The notes beneath the pieces are model-generated. The model was not told where the DNA came from, did no database searches, and worked only from the letters and a program-made list of their open reading frames with translations. Positions 59,861 to 64,000 of a stretch of DNA of 64,000 nt are shown piece after piece; position 1 is the first letter of the stretch, and every line of letters begins with the position of its first letter. The DNA is from Toxoplasma gondii ME49 (taxonomy: Eukaryota > Apicomplexa > Conoidasida > Eucoccidiorida > Sarcocystidae), in the NCBI RefSeq assembly GCF_000006565.2, contig NC_031479.1, forward strand, positions 4,490,289-4,554,288, written 5' to 3'. Position numbers and translations under genes: made by a program.

Positions 59861-62800
59861 ATTTGCATAAATACATATATACACGTACGTGTGTATGGTT
59901 TTATGTACATGTCCACTTTTTTTAATTTGGTTCGATCGTGCGTTGGAGAGTGCACTGGAGGCGTGGCTTGTGTATGTGTTTTTCAGGCGATTCGAACAGG
60001 TCGCGTAGACGCCTTTGTTCAGTCAACAGACAAAAATTTTCTCACCCCTGTGGGGGGGGCAATCATTGCCAGCGGCGATCCATCGTGAGTCTCGCTCCAA
60101 TTCGATCGAGCGATTTTCTCCTTTCTCAACGTTTTCCTCTTTCCCGGTCACTCCCTCTCAATGCGACTTCGTGTCGCGCGTATTCGTTTTGTCGATTTTT
60201 ACTTTTTCGTGAATCGATTTCCTCCTGTTCCTAGATTGGTGGCCGCTTCTTGCTACGTTTTCCGCGTCCTCTTCCTCCACTTTCTTTTTTATCGGTTTCC
60301 TGCCTCATACTCCTTTTAGTGCCCGTCCAGTGCCTCTCACCTTTATCTGTTGTTGTGCGTGTTATTCTCTCTTTTTTACTACCACGATTCCTCCAAACGT
60401 TTCCTGTCTCTTGACCTATTGTCAATCTCGTTCTTGCCCGATCTTCTCCCTCCCCCTTCGTTGCCCTTTCAATTCACTCCCGCGTTCGCCGCGAGTTCGG
60501 AGCTCCATTACTGCATTCGCCGTACACACCGGGCATCGAGAAGACAACGGTCGTAGCTGGGCCGTGTGTTGAGGCTGTTTAGTTCTTTTGCGTCCTCTCC
60601 TGTGACTCAGAAGCATCCAGCGAATCGCCGCAACGTATCCGGGCCGTGCTGGCAGCGGCCCGATTCTCGATCTGTTTATCACGCTTCTTCAACTGGGTAA
60701 GTTGTGTGCAACACTGTCTTCTTCCTCTACACAGAGGAAGAAAATCCAACGTTCTCGAATGTCGTATACACGAAACCGCAGCACGAAGGCGGCGGGGTGG
60801 AGACAACGTCGCCTTTGTTCCTTCCCCAGGGAATAGTTGTTTTTCTCCTCAAACGGTTCGCTTCGTGAAGCCTTGTATCTCTCCTTGTCCGCACACTTCC
60901 TCTCGTCTATGGGTTCGTTTCCGTTCGACTTGTCACTTGCTTTCATCAAACACTTGTGGTCGTCGTCGCGTGCTTTCCTGCTGCTGATCTCTCTCTCCAA
61001 TGAGAAGCGCCTTCTCGACCGTCGTTCGCGTTGCAGATATACTTCTTTTTCCCTGGCTGTCCCTTATCTGCACTGAAAGTGCCGTTCCTCTCGTTCGCCT
61101 TTCGATCCAGTTTCTAAACTCCGTTTGTGCAGCCTCTCTGCTCTGGTTCCCCCGTTTCCTCTTTGCGTTGGTCTGCTCTCCTACCGAACCGTGCTCCTCT
61201 GTCCATCCCCGAGGCCTCGTCGCTTTCGAAGAAACCTCTGTTGGAGACGATCAACGGCATCTGTTTTTTCCATTTCCTCCCCAGCGACGTGCATTTGCCT
61301 TCGCGCGTCCTGAGCATGTCTGGCGACTCTCATCAGGACTCTTTTGCTTGCGAGCAGGATGTTGCAATCCCTCTGGAAGCGTTCTGGTACAGGAAACGAC
61401 CTAGCTGCAGTTGTTCTCTTATTGATACCGCATGCATCCGTCCACGAGCGGGTGGTTTCTTTTGGGCGGGAGGCCAGTTCCCAGAGGCGTTCAGTCCGGC
61501 ACTCTTCCCTGGGCGCTGAAGGACAGCCACAGCGTTCTCCAGGCTCCTCTCTGTGATGCTGCCTTTCCAGGCAAGTCGGGTCTGCGGCGTTTACTCGACG
61601 AACGTCGGGAGCTCTATCTCTGGTTCAAAGGAGAACTGGAGAAGGTCTGCCAGCAGACAGGTGAGAGCACCACGCGAAAAGGAAAATGCGAGGACTTTCC
61701 GCTGCGGTCACCGTGCGTTTTCGCTCTTCCGTTGTTCGCGCAACAAAGAAAGCAATTTCCGTGTCGCACCTGTCCCCTGACTCTTGCTTTGTTGTCCGAC
61801 TCGCTTCGTCTTTCCTCTCCTGCGGTCCGTCGTCGCAGGTAGTCGCATCTTGCCGACTCCAAAAAATCGGATTTCCATCGCTCTGGACCTCTCGTTTCTC
61901 GCGGAGGCGCCGCGAGGCGAGAGCGTGAGCGGGGAGACGACAGAGGCGTCTCGAGAGAAGCGCACAGAAGGCCGAGTCACGACAGAACAAGAGAGACAGG
62001 AAGAAGAGCGATTGCTGACCTTTTTTGGATCTGCACTCTTCAGACGAAGGTGCTCCGGTCTCCGTGTTGTCCCCTGCTACGCGCAACCTGCCTCTCCTCC
62101 ACCAGACACTTTGTCTCCTGACTCCTCTTTTTCACCACGATCCTCGTCGTCTCGTTTGCCTCCGACTGCTTTACCTGGAGTTCCACCTTCTGCGAACTCG
62201 TTTTCCTCTTCTTCCTCGTCTTGTTCATCTTCCGTCAGAGTGCCTTCTTCTTGCGGGTCGTCTGCAACGGAAGGTGAAGTAGCACATGCTGAGGCAGCGC
62301 CTTCCGAGTCAGGCGAAACGCATGCAGGACGGGACGACACGGCTCGCCAAAATGAAGCGGGTCAATATTTCTTTTCCCTGACTCCTGGAGGAACGCTGAA
62401 GGATCGAAAGAGCCCATGCAACACAAAGACGATTTGTGGGCACACGTTTTCAAACTACGGAAGTCACTGCGAAACCTTTCCTGTGCCATATTGCACTGTG
62501 GCTGTTGCAATCGGTAAGTGCTGCCTTCTCTGCGAACCCAGAAACCTCAGGAACCGACGAAAAAAACCAGGGAACTGTTCTCTGGATCGGTCAAAGGATC
62601 GATGTTTTGCCAAACAAAATATCGATATCGCCATCCTACGCAATCTTCTCAACGGTCGAGACGGAGTTCTGCAGTTCACGATTGACACGCATTTGCTTAG
62701 AGTGGAAAACAAGTTAACAAGTCGAGTCTAGAGCAACGAAACGAATCGCATCTCGGATGTGATGTGGCGTTCCTTTCGTGCTGTCTGTAGCTTCCCGTTC

Positions 62801-63387
62801 TGCTCTGGGGAACTGAACCCATGAGGACGAAAACTCACATGCACGTTTCTGCACCCGTTCGTGAACTCGTGGGCGCACGGCAAGAAAACGGAAATACACA
62901 TTCTCGCATCTTATCAACTGAAGTGTATTCACCGGTTCCTCGATCCTCGGAGAGTCCTGCATATGTCTACAGACACCTACGCACGTACATACACATATAC
63001 AGTGATTTGGATATATGAATGTATATACATACCGAGATGAAAGCAAATATATATATATATATGCAAATGGATCCTTCCTGTGTAGTGTGTACCTACGTGC
63101 TTGGTGTGCACATGTTGGTCTCGGAACTTCGTGTACCTTTGTGTGTTATAGATTGTGGGGAAGCACTGTTGAGGCAAGTTGGGCGCGGCGTTTGCCCGGA
63201 ATCTTTGCGAGTTGGAACGTGTAGGCTTGTTCTATCTGTGTTCACTCTTTCCTTGTTTTCTGCTCACTTGTTTGGCTTTTTTTCCTGATGCGTACCAGGT
63301 GCGAAGAAGCAAGAACTCGAAGCCTTCCTGCCTCGCTTTCTCCGCGTCATCGAGGAGACGAAGAAGGCGAAAATCGGGACAAAGTAG
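53166..63387 (+). CDS. SEPSECS: O-phosphoseryl-tRNA(Sec):selenocysteinyl-tRNA synthase (SepSecS)
   Basis: Fourteen exons: 53166-53237, 53933-53964, 54392-54478, 55259-55360, 55892-55997, 56608-56761, 57092-57169, 58060-58160, 59426-59509, 59987-60084, 60611-60696, 61571-61660, 61839-62513, 63299-63387. Every phase fits; 617 residues (human 501). The PLP enzyme turns phosphoseryl-tRNA(Sec) into selenocysteinyl-tRNA(Sec) with selenophosphate. Conserved blocks in order: [137 protein letters not shown] lysine K288 (human K284) and phosphate-binding R76, R98, S99, Q106 and R317 are all present. A Ser/Pro-rich insert of about 115 residues (about 445-560) separates GLRVVP from GHTFSNYG, and a shorter charged insert lies near 389-417. 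Start ATG at 53166; C-terminus Lys-rich. Confidence 0.96.
55519..55618. repeat. (TA)n microsatellite in SepSecS intron 4
   Basis: TA run from 55519 to about 55552 followed by looser TA/TG sequence. A similar tract is at 56880-56940 in intron 6. Confidence 0.92.
58966..59095. repeat. (TA)n cluster in SepSecS intron 8
   Basis: Several TA runs, the longest about 35 bp, separated by short interruptions. Further runs at 59653-59692 and 59828-59860 lie in intron 9. Confidence 0.92.
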
Positions 63388-64000
63388 CGGCCCACATGGC
63401 TTGTTTGTGTTTCTGTCAGCCGTCTGTCAGTGAAACTCCACAAGAGTGCTGAAGCTTATCTGAACAACCAACGCGTCAAAGATCGTTCTGCACATGTACA
63501 CATGCAGATGAATCCCGTGGTTCATCCACGCCTCTACATGCAAATATATATATATATATATGTATAAGTATGCATATGTGTATACTTGTTATACATGCGC
63601 ATATGTATACGGGCGGGCATGTTACCAAGACTATGTTGTCTGCCTGAATCAGTCTGCGGAAGATTTTCTGTGGTTTTATTTTGTATCTGCTTTTCCAGTT
63701 GCATGCCCCGCGTAACTAGGGTTGTCGGAGGGTGCTGACGAGGGGACCGTGAGAGGCGACGTCTCCGAATAAAGGATTCTTCAGTTGATCTCGATTCAAG
63801 GTTTGAATCGATCTTTGCGTTACAGAGAAAGTATTACTGGAGTAATTTTGTCGCCAAAGATCCGTTGTCCCGCAACTGTTTCCAGAAAGTCACGAGAAGT
63901 CAACCTATTCAGAATCATCACCTTTGTTCGTTCGGCGAATCTAAGAATGAAGGTCCAGACTCCACACTGTTCTCTGTCGCTGTCGCCTCTACTGAGTCGC
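63388..64000. other. 3' flank of SepSecS
   Basis: Contains a (TA)n tract at about 63543-63563 (another, 63045-63063, lies in the last SepSecS intron). Nothing coding was recognised; probably 3' UTR and downstream sequence. Confidence 0.6.

Overview
This window is nuclear DNA of a coccidian apicomplexan, almost certainly Toxoplasma gondii or a close sarcocystid relative (Hammondia, Neospora). It has about 50% GC, intron-rich genes with short exons, canonical GT-AG introns, long spacers, many (TA)n microsatellites, Ser/Arg/Glu-rich low-complexity extensions on otherwise conserved proteins, a decayed copy of mitochondrial cytochrome b, and a rhoptry-secretion gene found only in apicomplexans (RASP2). 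From memory, RASP2 and an eIF4E family gene are neighbours in the T. gondii gene numbering, which fits the order seen here; I could not check this.

Layout: 1-12593 (-), the 5' part of a gene for a large coiled-coil protein that looks like CCDC77, running off the left edge. 12594-16235, spacer with a diverged cob NUMT. 16236-19634 (-), protein-L-isoaspartate O-methyltransferase (4 exons). 21456-28173 (-), a WDR75/Nan1-like WD-repeat protein of the small-subunit processome (6 exons). 28174-28707, a short head-to-head promoter region. 28708-35063 (+), an eIF4E-family cap-binding protein (9 exons proposed). 35064-38289, convergent spacer. 38290-46026 (-), RASP2, with C2 and PH-like domains and a duplicated PH exon. 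46027-53165, a 7 kb divergent spacer holding a 20-N scaffold gap whose two sides repeat the same 511 bp, an assembly artefact. 53166-63387 (+), SepSecS, the last enzyme of selenocysteinyl-tRNA synthesis (14 exons). 63388-64000, 3' flank.

The exon models were read by hand. In each, every proposed junction keeps the reading phase, and for PCMT, eIF4E, SepSecS and WDR75 the joined protein follows the known family order. The genes do not form a pathway: they are housekeeping genes (protein repair, ribosome biogenesis, cap binding, selenoprotein synthesis), a probable centriole/cilium-type protein and a parasite invasion factor. WDR75 and the eIF4E gene share a 534 bp intergenic region and both serve protein synthesis, so co-expression is plausible. 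I found no CRISPR array, transposon ORF, rRNA or convincing tRNA. The most interesting signals are the paired RASP2 exons, a dispersed palindrome of about 14 bp that sits in exons, introns and on splice junctions, and the cap-pocket substitutions of the eIF4E protein.
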